Shown: positions 24,213 to 33,133, counted from the stretch's first letter. The stretch is DNA of 42,618 nt from an uncultured Bacteroidota bacterium (GCA_903877645.1 CAIRES010000075.1:1-42618), one strand, 5' to 3'. Notes: a model not told the origin generated them from the letters alone. Numbers and translations are program-made.

Positions 24213-24297
24213 CAAATGCCAAATATCAAAACACAATTTCGCTCTATCTCTGTTATTTGCGTTTGGAATTTGGAATTTGATATTTGGAATTTGATAT
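24213..24297. repeat. Inverted 7-bp repeat array between regulator and kinase
   Basis: On the left, 24213-24240 reads as four heptamers CAAATGC, CAAATAT, CAAAACA, CAATTTC. On the right, 24250-24297 reads as heptamers of the opposite sense: CTGTTAT, TTGCGT (6), TTGGAAT, TTGGAAT, TTGATAT, TTGGAAT, TTGATAT. The arms 24213-24230 and 24276-24293 pair at 17 of 18 positions. TTGGAAT is also a unit of the array at 13370-13502. The block fills most of the gap between two genes that normally share a transcript. Confidence 0.85.
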
Positions 24298-24320
24298 TTT
24301 GATTACCTTAGTGGCACACT

Positions 24321-25379
24321 ATGTCCGTACTGGATACTAAAAATCTTTCGCCAAGGCGGCTGTCATTTATTACCGCGCTCATCATAAGCTCGGCTAATGC
24401 TTTGCTCAGCCTGTTACTACACCTGCAATGGTATATCCCGCTCATTGTTTTTGGTGTTACATTCGGTATTATATACTTCTTGTATTACTATACGCTGCAG
24501 CGCTTCATTTACCGGAAGATCAAGATCATTTACAAATTCATTTACCAGACCAAGGCAACTAAAAAGGAAGAATTCTTTTACGAACATATACTGCCACAGA
24601 AATCTATCGAAGAGGTAAGTGAGGATGTGCAGCGCTGGGCCATGCAGCGCAAGGACGAGATCGATATTCTTAAGGCCAATGAGCAATTCAGAAAGGAGTT
24701 TCTTATGAACCTGGCGCATGAGCTACGCACGCCTATTTTCTCCGTACAGGGCTATGTGGACACACTTTTGGGTGGCGCGCTTGAAGATGAAGAAGTAAAC
24801 CGTAAGTTCCTCAATAATGCTTCTAAAAGCATTGACCGCCTCGTGAGGCTGGTAGATGACCTGGATGAAATATCCAAGCTGGAAGTGGGCAAGATACCCA
24901 TGATACAGGAGTCGTTCCCCATCCAGGATCTCATCAAAGATGTGTACGAGGAGTTTTCTTTAAAGGCGAAGGAAAAGGATATACAACTGTCTTTCAAGAA
25001 GGGTACTGAGCGCCCCATTGCCGTCAATGCGGATAAGCAGAAGATCAAGCAGGTGCTGGTCAACCTAATTGAGAATGCGCTCAAGTATGGCAACGAGCAT
25101 GGCAACATCATAGCAGGTTGCTACGAGATGGATGACAAGCACATCTACGTAGAAATATCAGATGATGGGCCGGGCATCGGAGAGGACCATCTCCCCCGTA
25201 TCTTCGAGCGGTTCTATCGTGCCGATCGCAGCCGCAGCCGTGCGATAGGCGGCACTGGCCTCGGCCTTGCTATAGTAAAGCACATTGTTGAAGCGCATGG
25301 CCAAACAGTGAACGTACGCAGCAAGCCCGGTGTAGGATCATCGTTCGGCTTCACATTGGATAAGGGGGGCAACCAGTAA
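24321..25379 (+). CDS. Membrane sensor histidine kinase
   Basis: 352 residues. Two transmembrane helices (about 14-35 and 37-58) with almost no external loop; no HAMP or PAS domain is seen. The dimerization helix carries the phosphorylated His133 (NLAHELRTPIFSVQGY), followed by a HATPase domain: N box VLVNLIENALKYGNEHG, G1 DDGPGIG, F box RIFERFYRADRSRS and G2 GGTGLGLAIVKHIV. With such a small sensor region it probably responds to a membrane-embedded or partner signal rather than to a soluble ligand. Its partner is the response regulator directly upstream. BaeS/PhoR-like by architecture only. Confidence 0.93.
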   Translation: MSVLDTKNLSPRRLSFITALIISSANALLSLLLHLQWYIPLIVFGVTFGIIYFLYYYTLQRFIYRKIKIIYKFIYQTKATKKEEFFYEHILPQKSIEEVSEDVQRWAMQRKDEIDILKANEQFRKEFLMNLAHELRTPIFSVQGYVDTLLGGALEDEEVNRKFLNNASKSIDRLVRLVDDLDEISKLEVGKIPMIQESFPIQDLIKDVYEEFSLKAKEKDIQLSFKKGTERPIAVNADKQKIKQVLVNLIENALKYGNEHGNIIAGCYEMDDKHIYVEISDDGPGIGEDHLPRIFERFYRADRSRSRAIGGTGLGLAIVKHIVEAHGQTVNVRSKPGVGSSFGFTLDKGGNQ

Positions 25380-25484
25380 CATTATTTCCGCTTCTTCGTT
25401 ATCTCCTTTTTAATGCTTCGGTAGGCAACAACGCGCTCCCCCAATTTCTGTTATGGCATGTTTTTAATAGGGATAACGGGAGTT

Positions 25485-26447
25485 ATGGAATTCAAAAAGA
25501 CTTTCCGGGATATATGGACAATACTGAAAGCGACCTTCCGGGGATTTTCGGATAACAAGGTTACAAAGCTGGGTGGTTCGCTGGCATATAGTGCGGTGTT
25601 TTCCATGGGGCCAATGCTGATTGTGGTCATATCTTTGTGTGGGCTGTTCCTCGGCAGGGATGCGGTAGAGGGTAGGGTGTATGCCACGCTCACAGGCTTC
25701 CTCGGACAGGAGAGCGCAGCATCCATACAGGCTATCATTAAGCAGGCGGCTATCGGTGGTCATAGTATGTTAGCGGTGGTCGTCGGTGCAGTAGTGTTAT
25801 TGGTTGGCGCCACTTCGGTATTTTCGGAAATACAAGACTCTATAAATGATATATGGGGGGTAAAACCTAAACCTAAGCGTGGCTGGCTGAAGATGCTGCA
25901 AAACAGGTTTCTTTCGTTCTCGGTGATAGTGGGGCTTGGCTTCCTGCTGCTCGTGTCCATGTTTTTTACAACCGTGCTGGATGCCTTTAGCGACCAGTTG
26001 CATACCCACTTTCCCGGGATAGCTATAGTGGTCATCTATATCATTAACCAGGTGCTTACGTTGGTAGTGACAACCGTGATCTTTGCAGTGATCTTCAGGG
26101 TGCTGCCGGATGCCGATATACAGTGGCGGGATGTGATAGCAGGGGCTATTGTTACGGCATTATTGTTTATGCTGGGTAAGTTTGCCATCTCTGTATACAT
26201 CAGCAAAACAAAGGTAGCTACTAGCTACGGCGTAGCAGGCTCCCTGGTAGTAGTGCTGCTATGGATATATTACTCATCACTGATATTATACCTGGGCGCA
26301 GAATTTACTAAGGCATATGCCATACAGTATGGGTCGGAGATACACCCCAATGAGTACGCAGTGACCACACGGCAGGTAGAAGTGGAAACGGGTAACAAGT
26401 CTATACAGGAGAACGTGAAAGCTGATGTACGTGAGGATAAGAAGTGA
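25485..26447 (+). CDS. YihY/BrkB family inner-membrane protein
   Basis: About 320 residues, counted from the ATG at 25485 (MEFKKTFRDIWTILKATFRGF); an upstream in-frame ATG at 25458 adds nine mostly hydrophobic residues. A GGGAG lies close to the chosen start. The family hallmarks are present: an N-terminal amphipathic region, GGSLAYSAVFSMGPMLIVVI, six predicted membrane helices, and the central INDIWGVKPKPKRGW. The C-terminal tail (about 290-320) is polar and charged. BrkB proteins were first linked to serum resistance in Bordetella and YihY is an abundant envelope protein, but the biochemical role is unknown. It follows the kinase gene with about 100 bp between them. Confidence 0.85.
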   Translation: MEFKKTFRDIWTILKATFRGFSDNKVTKLGGSLAYSAVFSMGPMLIVVISLCGLFLGRDAVEGRVYATLTGFLGQESAASIQAIIKQAAIGGHSMLAVVVGAVVLLVGATSVFSEIQDSINDIWGVKPKPKRGWLKMLQNRFLSFSVIVGLGFLLLVSMFFTTVLDAFSDQLHTHFPGIAIVVIYIINQVLTLVVTTVIFAVIFRVLPDADIQWRDVIAGAIVTALLFMLGKFAISVYISKTKVATSYGVAGSLVVVLLWIYYSSLILYLGAEFTKAYAIQYGSEIHPNEYAVTTRQVEVETGNKSIQENVKADVREDKK

Positions 26448-26479
26448 TCTTTTCGTATTTTTACTAAAACAGCCTTGTT

Positions 26480-27100
26480 ATGCTATTGCACATCCATCCC
26501 GAAGATCCGCAACCAAGGAACATCAAAACTGTAGTAGAATGCCTGTTGGATGGGGGGGTGATTATTTATCCCACAGATACTATTTACGGCATGGGGTGCA
26601 ATATCTTTAATGCTGACGCCATTGCCCGTATTGCCCGCATCAAGGGTATGGATGCAAAGAAGGCGCAGTTCTCCTTCATTTGCTCCGATCTCAGCCACAT
26701 CAGTGACTATGCGCGTAGCGTAGATACTCCCGTCTTTCGTATGCTGAAGGCGGCACTGCCCGGGCCATATACCTTTATATTGCAGGCCAGCAAGCAGGTA
26801 CCTAAGCAGTTAAAGACAAAAAAAGACACAGTAGGCATCCGTGTACCGGATAACAAGATATGCCTCGAAATAGTGAAGCAACTGGGCCACCCGCTGATGA
26901 GTACATCATTGCCCATGGATGGCGATGTGGAGTACTATACCGACCCTGAGCTGATGCAGGAACAATTCGGGAATTTAGTAGATATCGTTATCGATGGAGG
27001 TCCTGGGCATATCCTTTCTTCCACTGTTATAGATTGCACACAAGGTGTGCCTGTACTGGTGCGTGCCGGGGCAGGGGAGTGGGAAAAGTTGATTGGGTGA
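26480..27100 (+). CDS. Sua5/YciO/YrdC family protein (L-threonylcarbamoyladenylate synthase-like)
   Basis: 206 residues. The family fold is clear from YPTDTIYGMGCN, RIKGMDAKKAQFSFICSDLSHIS, LPGPYTFILQASKQVP, and the nucleotide-binding KKDTVGIRVPDN and STSLPMDGD. TsaC/Sua5 enzymes make threonylcarbamoyl-AMP for the t6A modification of tRNA at position 37. This sequence has the YciO-style KGMDAKK in place of the usual KxR, so it may be the YciO paralog, whose activity is less settled. It lacks the C-terminal Sua5 domain. Its last codons merge into an 8-bp repeat array. Confidence 0.8.
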   Translation: MLLHIHPEDPQPRNIKTVVECLLDGGVIIYPTDTIYGMGCNIFNADAIARIARIKGMDAKKAQFSFICSDLSHISDYARSVDTPVFRMLKAALPGPYTFILQASKQVPKQLKTKKDTVGIRVPDNKICLEIVKQLGHPLMSTSLPMDGDVEYYTDPELMQEQFGNLVDIVIDGGPGHILSSTVIDCTQGVPVLVRAGAGEWEKLIG

Positions 27101-27254
27101 TTGGTTAACTGGTTGATCAGTTGTCGTTCCACAAGTTCACGATGACAGGTAAAGTGTTAATATGAAAATGTACTCATAGCTCTATACGTATAATTGGGAT
27201 AATTCTAATTGTCAAATTGCCCAATTAACTAATTGCCTAGTTAACTAATTGACC
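27088..27254. repeat. Inverted 8-bp repeat arrays flanking the gap before fabD
   Basis: Left: 27088-27127 splits into GTTGATTG, GGTGATTG, GTTAACTG, GTTGATCA, GTTGTCGT. The first one includes the last codons of the upstream gene. Right: 27207-27254 splits into AATTGTCA, AATTGCCC, AATTAACT, AATTGCCT, AGTTAACT, AATTGACC, six octamers with no break. The arrays resemble each other's reverse complements (11 of 13 bases around GTTAAC), with about 80 bp between. Same design as the 7-bp arrays at 13339 and 24213, but with period 8. Confidence 0.82.
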
Positions 27255-27262
27255 TATTTTAG
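27233..27262 (+). promoter_or_regulatory. Candidate fabD promoter built into the 8-bp array
   Basis: TTG (27233-27235) from one octamer, a 19-bp spacer made of two further octamers, then TATTTTAG (27255-27262), one base off TAnnTTTG. The predicted start is about 12 nt before the fabD ATG. Confidence 0.38.
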
Positions 27263-27280
27263 CGGCACAATAACTGATAC

Positions 27281-28162
27281 ATGAAACACGCATATATTTT
27301 TCCGGGCCAGGGCGCGCAGTTTTGCGGCATGGGTAAGAATCTTTACGAACAGGGTGGCGCTGCCAGGGATTTTTTTGAACAAGCCAACGATATATTGGGA
27401 TTCCGTATTACCGATGTCATGTTCTCCGGCACAGAAGAAGAGTTGAAGCAAACCAATGTAACACAGCCGGCCATTTTCCTGCATTCCACTATTTTATTCC
27501 AGACAACGGCTGGCCTTATGCCTGATATGGTAGCAGGTCATTCGCTGGGCGAGTTCTCTGCGCTTATAGCCAATAAAGTGTTGTCATTTGAAGATGGCCT
27601 CAGGCTGGTATCTAAGCGTGCCGCAGCCATGCAGCGAGCCTGCGAGATCAACCCCTCAACCATGGCCGCAGTGCTGGGTATGGAAGATGCAAAGGTAGAG
27701 GAGATATGCGCTGAGTTTACTGACGAAGTAGTGGTGGCAGCTAACTATAACTGTCCCGGCCAGCTCGTGATCAGCGGCAGCAACGAAGGTGTTCGGCAAG
27801 CTTGCGAGCGACTGAAAGCTGCGGGTGCTAAACGCGCGCTCATCTTACCTGTAGGAGGAGCATTCCACTCACCGCTCATGGCGCCTGCGCGCGAAGAGCT
27901 GGCTGCGGCAATAGCAGCCACAATCTTCAGCGCACCCACATGCCCGGTATACCAGAATGTGGATGCAAAGCCATACACCGACGCTGCAACCATTAAACAG
28001 AACCTCATCAACCAATTGACCGCACCTGTCCGCTGGACACAAACTGTACAGAACATGGTTGCAGATGGAGCGAATCATTTTACCGAAGTAGGGCCGGGTA
28101 GTGTGTTGCAGGGTTTGGTAAAGAAGATCGTGAAGGACATTGCTACCGATGGATTGAATTGA
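27281..28162 (+). CDS. Malonyl-CoA:ACP transacylase
   Basis: 293 residues. FabD loads malonyl groups from malonyl-CoA onto acyl carrier protein to start and extend fatty acids. It begins with the family's FPGQGAQ; the nucleophile Ser88 is in VAGHSLGEFSAL, and the catalytic His196 is in VGGAFHSPLM. The ferredoxin-like small domain includes MAAVLGMEDAKVEEIC and GQLVISGS. Length is typical. No other fatty acid synthesis gene is adjacent. Confidence 0.96.
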   Translation: MKHAYIFPGQGAQFCGMGKNLYEQGGAARDFFEQANDILGFRITDVMFSGTEEELKQTNVTQPAIFLHSTILFQTTAGLMPDMVAGHSLGEFSALIANKVLSFEDGLRLVSKRAAAMQRACEINPSTMAAVLGMEDAKVEEICAEFTDEVVVAANYNCPGQLVISGSNEGVRQACERLKAAGAKRALILPVGGAFHSPLMAPAREELAAAIAATIFSAPTCPVYQNVDAKPYTDAATIKQNLINQLTAPVRWTQTVQNMVADGANHFTEVGPGSVLQGLVKKIVKDIATDGLN

Positions 28163-28236
28163 TCGTAGCAAACAACGCGTCCGTTGGTGTTATTCTGTAC
28201 AACCATCCTTTAAGCCGACAGTGTGTTTTCGCTTTT

Positions 28237-28327
28237 GTCATCCCGAGGTACGAGGGATCTACACGCTATGCTATTGTGTGTAGCACTTCCTAAAATAGAA
28301 TGGGGCTAACCTTTTTTAGTCAGCCCC
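28237..28327. repeat. REP-like element and hairpins between fabD and the LolA-like gene
   Basis: 28237-28260 reads GTCATCCCGAGG...GGATCT, the kind of dispersed palindromic element common in Bacteroidota intergenic DNA. It runs into a hairpin (CTACAC at 28259-28264 with GTGTAG at 28278-28283). A second hairpin (GGGGCT at 28302-28307 with AGCCCC at 28322-28327) is placed between the two convergent genes and may stop transcription from both. Confidence 0.5.
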
Positions 28328-28360
28328 GCAAAAAAGTTAATGACTTATCAACCTGTCAAC

Positions 28361-29014
28361 TCACCTCAGGTCCACCACCTCAACACCTGCATGTTCTTTT
28401 GGGTTCCAGGTGAAGTAGGAGTCAGGAATGTTGGCGTTAGGGGTGAAGTTGCTTACTGTATACTGGTATTTGTTGCCGTTCTTTTCCCAGATGTTGCCAC
28501 CGGCTATTACTGAGGTTGCTTTGTCTACCAGCAGTTCTATTTTACTGAATTGCTTGCTCTTGTCATTAGGCACCATTTCTATCACATCACAGTTCTTGCC
28601 GCCTTCTTTGCGCTCGCCCTTGTAGGTGTATTTGTATTCTTTGTCGTAGAAGTTGGTGAACAACTTGGCGGGTGATAATGTTTGTTCGGAAGGATTGTAA
28701 TTGCTTATCTGCACTTCTTTTGCGTCCTTGGTATAGGTCCAGATGGTCTTGGTATCGCAGATGATCTCCTGGCCACTGAGCAGCACATGGTATTTCTGTC
28801 CTTTCAGGGATATAGAGCCTTTTTTCGAGTCGGTAACTTTGCCACCCTTGCCGCCTGTGAGGTTGAGCGCAAAATTGGCTTTTAATGATTTAAGGCTGTT
28901 CACTTTCTTGCTCACTGCTTCCAGCAACGCTTTGGCTTTCGCATCGTTTTGGGCTGATGCCTGTACTGTTGCGCAACTGACCGCCAAAGCGCAGAATAAT
29001 GCTATTTTTCTCAT
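28361..29014 (-). CDS. LolA-like outer membrane lipoprotein carrier
   Basis: 217 residues with a signal peptide (MRKIALFCALAVSCATVQASA). LolA proteins are periplasmic chaperones that carry lipoproteins from the inner to the outer membrane. Recognisable features: the first helix AKALLEAVSKKVNSLKSLKANF, then the beta layers KKGSISLKGQKYHVLLSGQEIICDTKTIWTY and KNGNKYQYTVSNFTPN, with a Phe-rich end (YFTWNPKEH). It has the size of the Bacteroidota DUF-like LolA forms. It lies just after ftsK on the same strand, with its promoter overlapping the ftsK end. Not a certain ortholog of E. coli LolA. Confidence 0.82.
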   Translation of the reverse strand: MRKIALFCALAVSCATVQASAQNDAKAKALLEAVSKKVNSLKSLKANFALNLTGGKGGKVTDSKKGSISLKGQKYHVLLSGQEIICDTKTIWTYTKDAKEVQISNYNPSEQTLSPAKLFTNFYDKEYKYTYKGERKEGGKNCDVIEMVPNDKSKQFSKIELLVDKATSVIAGGNIWEKNGNKYQYTVSNFTPNANIPDSYFTWNPKEHAGVEVVDLR

Positions 29015-29050
29015 TTGTAATGATTAAATTAAAATAATTTTAAAGAGGTG

Positions 29051-29058
29051 CAAAGTTA
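29051..29058 (-). promoter_or_regulatory. -7 box of the LolA-like gene
   Basis: On the minus strand TAACTTTG fits TAnnTTTG exactly, about 36 bp before the ATG; it overlaps the last codon of ftsK. Confidence 0.4.
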
Positions 29059-31611
29059 ACTCAATGAATCTAAAAATTCTTGTAATTCTGATTCGGTCCT
29101 GAAAAACACCTCGCGGGCCTTGCTGCCGTTGGCCGCGCCTACTACGCCTGCTGCCTCAAGCTGGTCCATTATGCGGCCTGCACGGTTGTAGCCCAGGTTC
29201 AGCCTGCGTTGCAGGTTAGATGTAGAGCCTGATTGTGACTGCACCACCAGGCGGGCACAATCCTCAAATAGTTTATCGCGGTTTTTAAGGTCTACATTTT
29301 TGCTGCCGCCATCTTCATCATCCATTTCCGGTTCAGGCAGGTGGTGTGCGGTAGCATAGCCTTGCTGGTCGCCTATGAAGTCTACTATTTTTTCTACTTC
29401 AGGTGTGTCTACAAATGCGCATTGCAGGCGCAGCAGCTCGCTGCCATGTGAAACCAGCATGTCGCCGCGGCCTATCAGTTGTTCTGCACCACCCGCATCG
29501 AGGATGGTGCGGCTATCCACCTTAGCTGATACCTTGAATGCGATACGTGCCGGGAAGTTGGCCTTGATGGTGCCTGTGATCACATTCACTGACGGGCGTT
29601 GCGTGGCAATGATGAGGTGTATACCCACGGCACGGGCCAACTGTGCAAGGCGTGCAATAGGCATTTCCACTTCTTTGCCGGCGGTCATGATCAGGTCTGC
29701 AAATTCATCGATCACCAGCACTATGAAGGGCAGATATTTATGCTCGGCAGGATTTTTTATCCGCCTGTTCACTATTTTTTCATTGTACTCCTTTATGTTC
29801 CTTGCACCGGCTTCTTTCAGCAGCTCATAGCGGTTGTCCATCTCATCGCACAGGGCTTTGAGGGTGTATATGGCCTTCTTGGTATCAGTGATAATGGGTT
29901 CTGCTTCGTTGGGCAGTTTGGCAAGGAAGTGCTTCTCTATTTTGCGATATACAGAAAGCTCCACCTTCTTGGGGTCCACCATTACGAACTTCAGTTGCGA
30001 TGGATGTTTCTTATACAGCAGAGACACAAGTATAGCATTGATACCTACCGATTTGCCCTGCCCTGTAGCGCCCGCCATCAACAGATGGGGCATGGTGGCG
30101 AGGTCTACGATGTAGTTCTCATTATCTATCTTTTTACCGAGGGCGATCGGCAGGCTCATTTTGTTATTCACAAACTTTTCGCTGGAGAGCAATGCCTTCA
30201 TAGATACGATCTGCTTGTTGGCATTAGGTACCTCTATACCTATGGTGCCACGGCCCGGTATGGGCGCTATGATACGGATGCCAAGAGCCGCGAGGTTCAG
30301 CGCTATATCATCTTCCAGGTTCCTGATCTTGGAGATACGCACACCTTCTGCAGGTACTATCTCATATAGCGTAACGGTAGGGCCTACAGTAGCTGTGATC
30401 GTTTTGATCTCTATACCGAAGCTGCGCAGCGTGGTGATGATCTGGTCTTTATTTCTTTCCAGTTCTTCTTTGTTCAGCGAGATGGCCTCCTGCACACGGT
30501 CTTCAAGCAGGTCGAGTGTAGGGAATCTATAGTTCTTCAGGCTTTCTTCAGGTGCATACGGTTCGTTGTCTGCGATAGAGATATGGTCGCCATGTTTTAT
30601 CGCAGGCTTTTCTTCCTGGTGTACTACGTAGGAGAATTCCAGGTTTTCAGATTCCTGTGCAGCCGGCACCCCACCTTTATCCTGGTTATTCACAAACTCC
30701 TGGTATGCCTCGTATTCCTCATCCTCAGGCTCTTCTTCATCTGTAGTAGCCGCATTATCCAATACATGTGTACCTTCTTTCTCCGCAAGGGTCATTGCCC
30801 ATTCTTTACCCGGTGCATGCGCATCTATCACCAATGGGTTGTTTGCTCCGCCATAGCTCAGTTGGTTGGCCGAACTGTCTATTGCAAACGGTGGGGTATC
30901 TTCAACTAATGTTGTATCCTCGGTATTGGTTGCTTCTGCAGGCTGGTTAAATACAGGGGTAGGGGCGAGCGCTGCTTTCATCTTCTCGGCATGCGCGCGC
31001 ATGCGCTTGAGGAAGGGGCTTATATCGAGTGCGAAAATGACAAAGACAAAGAATAGCACCGTAGATAATAGCACCATGCCGGTGCCGCCATAGCCAATGA
31101 GCCCGTTGAAATATTCTATCGCTACCTTACCCAGCGCACCACCCAGCGGGAACGTACTATCAGGGAATAGATAACTAAGTATAGGCGCTACCAGCAGGAG
31201 TAGTATAGATACCCACCTCATGTACCGGAGCAATGGGGTAACTCTTTTTCCGTAGATGAGGTGTAAGCCAATACCGGCTATCGCGAGGCCGATCGCCATA
31301 GATGCGATGCCGGCACCTTTATAAACTAGAATGTGTGAGAGCACGGCGCCAAGGCGGCCACCCCAGTTGGCGATCTGTGTACGGTCGTGAAGCAGGAAAT
31401 TCCAGGTGCCACTTGCCGAGATTAGGCTATCCTGGTCAGTGCTCCATGTAAAGCAATAGCTGATGATGGCCAGGCAGATAAAAATACCCGACATCATCAG
31501 GAAAATGCCCAATCCAAGCCGGATCTGGCGTTTTTTATCAATGCTTACCGGTTCTATATCGTTTACCTTGGGCGGGGGTGCTGTCTTCTTATTTTTGAGT
31601 GAATTGGCCAT
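29056..31611 (-). CDS. DNA translocase FtsK/SpoIIIE
   Basis: 851 residues. It pumps chromosomal DNA through the division septum and aids dimer resolution. The N-terminal part has four predicted membrane helices (about 30-200), followed by a charged linker (about 210-330). The motor domain shows Walker A GATGQGKSV and Walker B LVIDEFADL, with the IIATQRPSVNVITGTIKANFPARIAF segment typical of FtsK. A C-terminal winged-helix gamma domain (about 785-851; LQRRLNLGYNRAGRIMDQLE, GAANGSKAREV), which reads chromosome orientation sequences, is present. The linker is shorter than in E. coli FtsK. Confidence 0.96.
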   Translation of the reverse strand: MANSLKNKKTAPPPKVNDIEPVSIDKKRQIRLGLGIFLMMSGIFICLAIISYCFTWSTDQDSLISASGTWNFLLHDRTQIANWGGRLGAVLSHILVYKGAGIASMAIGLAIAGIGLHLIYGKRVTPLLRYMRWVSILLLLVAPILSYLFPDSTFPLGGALGKVAIEYFNGLIGYGGTGMVLLSTVLFFVFVIFALDISPFLKRMRAHAEKMKAALAPTPVFNQPAEATNTEDTTLVEDTPPFAIDSSANQLSYGGANNPLVIDAHAPGKEWAMTLAEKEGTHVLDNAATTDEEEPEDEEYEAYQEFVNNQDKGGVPAAQESENLEFSYVVHQEEKPAIKHGDHISIADNEPYAPEESLKNYRFPTLDLLEDRVQEAISLNKEELERNKDQIITTLRSFGIEIKTITATVGPTVTLYEIVPAEGVRISKIRNLEDDIALNLAALGIRIIAPIPGRGTIGIEVPNANKQIVSMKALLSSEKFVNNKMSLPIALGKKIDNENYIVDLATMPHLLMAGATGQGKSVGINAILVSLLYKKHPSQLKFVMVDPKKVELSVYRKIEKHFLAKLPNEAEPIITDTKKAIYTLKALCDEMDNRYELLKEAGARNIKEYNEKIVNRRIKNPAEHKYLPFIVLVIDEFADLIMTAGKEVEMPIARLAQLARAVGIHLIIATQRPSVNVITGTIKANFPARIAFKVSAKVDSRTILDAGGAEQLIGRGDMLVSHGSELLRLQCAFVDTPEVEKIVDFIGDQQGYATAHHLPEPEMDDEDGGSKNVDLKNRDKLFEDCARLVVQSQSGSTSNLQRRLNLGYNRAGRIMDQLEAAGVVGAANGSKAREVFFRTESELQEFLDSLS

Positions 31612-32058
31612 TTGGGCTGTTAACGGGATAAAAATACAATATTATTAAAGCAAAAAAACTAAATCCGCCCGTACGGCAAATATATTTTGTATCAGGGTCG
31701 TTATTTCTTTAGCTGTAAAGCAAACGTTTCGGGCTTTTTTGCCCGTCTTGATAAATATACAAACCAGGCAAAGGGTGATGATAATCACTTAAATGATAAT
31801 ATTATTCAACGGCTTGCTTAAATGCCTGTTTGTCGCTGGTTTCGGGCTTTTATGCAGATGATAAAATTAAAATTATAACAGAAAATGGTGCTACTTTAAT
31901 TTATTTCTGTATTTTCAACCGTTGTATAAAACCTCTTTTGAGATTTTTGCAGGTACATTACTGATGGGAATGTTTCGGCTGTGTGAAAAGAAAATTAATA
32001 AAAAATAAGAAAACGTAACATTAATCTACTAACTTTACAACGATAATTATTACATACA
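31612..32058. other. Divergent regulatory region between ftsK and porP/sprF
   Basis: 447 bp without a gene. On the ftsK side, TATATTTG on the minus strand (31677-31684) is an exact -7 fit. A direct repeat GTTTCGGGCTTTT occurs at 31726-31738 and 31839-31851, 113 bp apart; the first also forms CGGGC-TTTTTT-GCCCG (31730-31745). On the porP side, TAACTTTA near 32032 is one base off the -7 consensus. The rest is AT-rich. The repeats could be binding sites. Confidence 0.5.
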
Positions 32059-33114
32059 ATGATAAGGAGAAAGATCAACACCCGTATAAGCCTGGCCGTA
32101 GCAATCGCGCTCACCGGCCCTGTTGCTTTAGCCCAGGATATTCACTTTACACAGTTTGATATGGCGCCATTGGTGGTCAATCCTGCCTTTACTGGCATGT
32201 TTGATGGCCGTGTGCGGGCAGCTGCTATTTACAGGAACCAATGGGGTAGTGTTACCATTCCTTATGTGACCACAGGTGCATCCGTAGATCTTCCGTTGCT
32301 GATAGAAAGGAACGGCGATTATCTCGCAGCAGGATTGCAGGTATATCAGGACAAGGCAGGTGATGGTAATCTCACCAATACCACAGTCCTTGGTTCTGTG
32401 GCGTACCACAAATATTTCGGGCAGTCTGAGCATGGGGCAAGTGACCTTGCAGTAGGCCTCCAGGGCGGTTATACGCAGAAGAGCATCGACCTTTCGAGGT
32501 TGTACTTCGGTGATGAATATACTAATGGTACTTTCGTTCAGGGGCAATCGCAGGAATACCGCCTCGGCCTCGGCAATTCAGTTAGCTACTACCTGGTTAA
32601 TGCAGGTATTTCTTTCAGCCAGTCTACCAGCGAGAAGTTTGGTTATGTACTGGGCATTGGCGCCAACAACATCAACCAGCCTACAGATGCGATAGAGAAG
32701 AAACAATCTTCAAATAATACATTGGATATGCGCTATACCGCAGAGGCAGGCGCACAGATAGCAGCAGGCGAAAGGTTGAGCCTCCGCCCGGCGGTATTGT
32801 ACCAAAATCAGGCTTCTGCCAGTGAGATCATCGTGGGCAATGAGTTCCATTATGAAGTAGGCGGCAATCCCGGTTACGAAAATTTTTCGAGTGCTATATT
32901 TTTGGGTGGCTGGTATCGTACAGGCGATGCCGCGATGATCACCGGTGGGGTAGAATTTAAAGGTTTCAGGATAGGAGTATCCTATGATTACAATATTTCT
33001 TCGCTTAATACGGCAAGTAATGGCCAGGGCGGTTTTGAGATCGCTATCAGGTATATTGCTCCAAATCCATTGAGATTCGCTAATAAAAGGACGATTCCCT
33101 GCGGCCGTTTCTAA
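32059..33114 (+). CDS. PorP/SprF family type IX secretion protein
   Basis: 351 residues. The start region (MIRRKINTRISLAVAIALTGPVALA) is a signal peptide, followed by the family's QDIHFTQFDMAPLVVNPAFTGMFDGRVRAAAIYRNQWGS. The rest is an outer-membrane beta barrel with alternating aromatic strands, ending PNPLRFANKRTIPCGRF. PorP/SprF proteins bind and deliver T9SS substrates, some of them anchoring the secreted adhesin SprB in gliding bacteria. Together with the PorE-like gene that follows, it forms a common Bacteroidota pair. A terminator separates the two genes. Confidence 0.9.
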   Translation: MIRRKINTRISLAVAIALTGPVALAQDIHFTQFDMAPLVVNPAFTGMFDGRVRAAAIYRNQWGSVTIPYVTTGASVDLPLLIERNGDYLAAGLQVYQDKAGDGNLTNTTVLGSVAYHKYFGQSEHGASDLAVGLQGGYTQKSIDLSRLYFGDEYTNGTFVQGQSQEYRLGLGNSVSYYLVNAGISFSQSTSEKFGYVLGIGANNINQPTDAIEKKQSSNNTLDMRYTAEAGAQIAAGERLSLRPAVLYQNQASASEIIVGNEFHYEVGGNPGYENFSSAIFLGGWYRTGDAAMITGGVEFKGFRIGVSYDYNISSLNTASNGQGGFEIAIRYIAPNPLRFANKRTIPCGRF

Positions 33115-33133
33115 GAAAAAACATATAATAATT

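Noticed and set aside
29375-30909. Several plus-strand frames over ftsK
   Set aside because: They are shadows of the ftsK reading frame, which carries all expected motifs.
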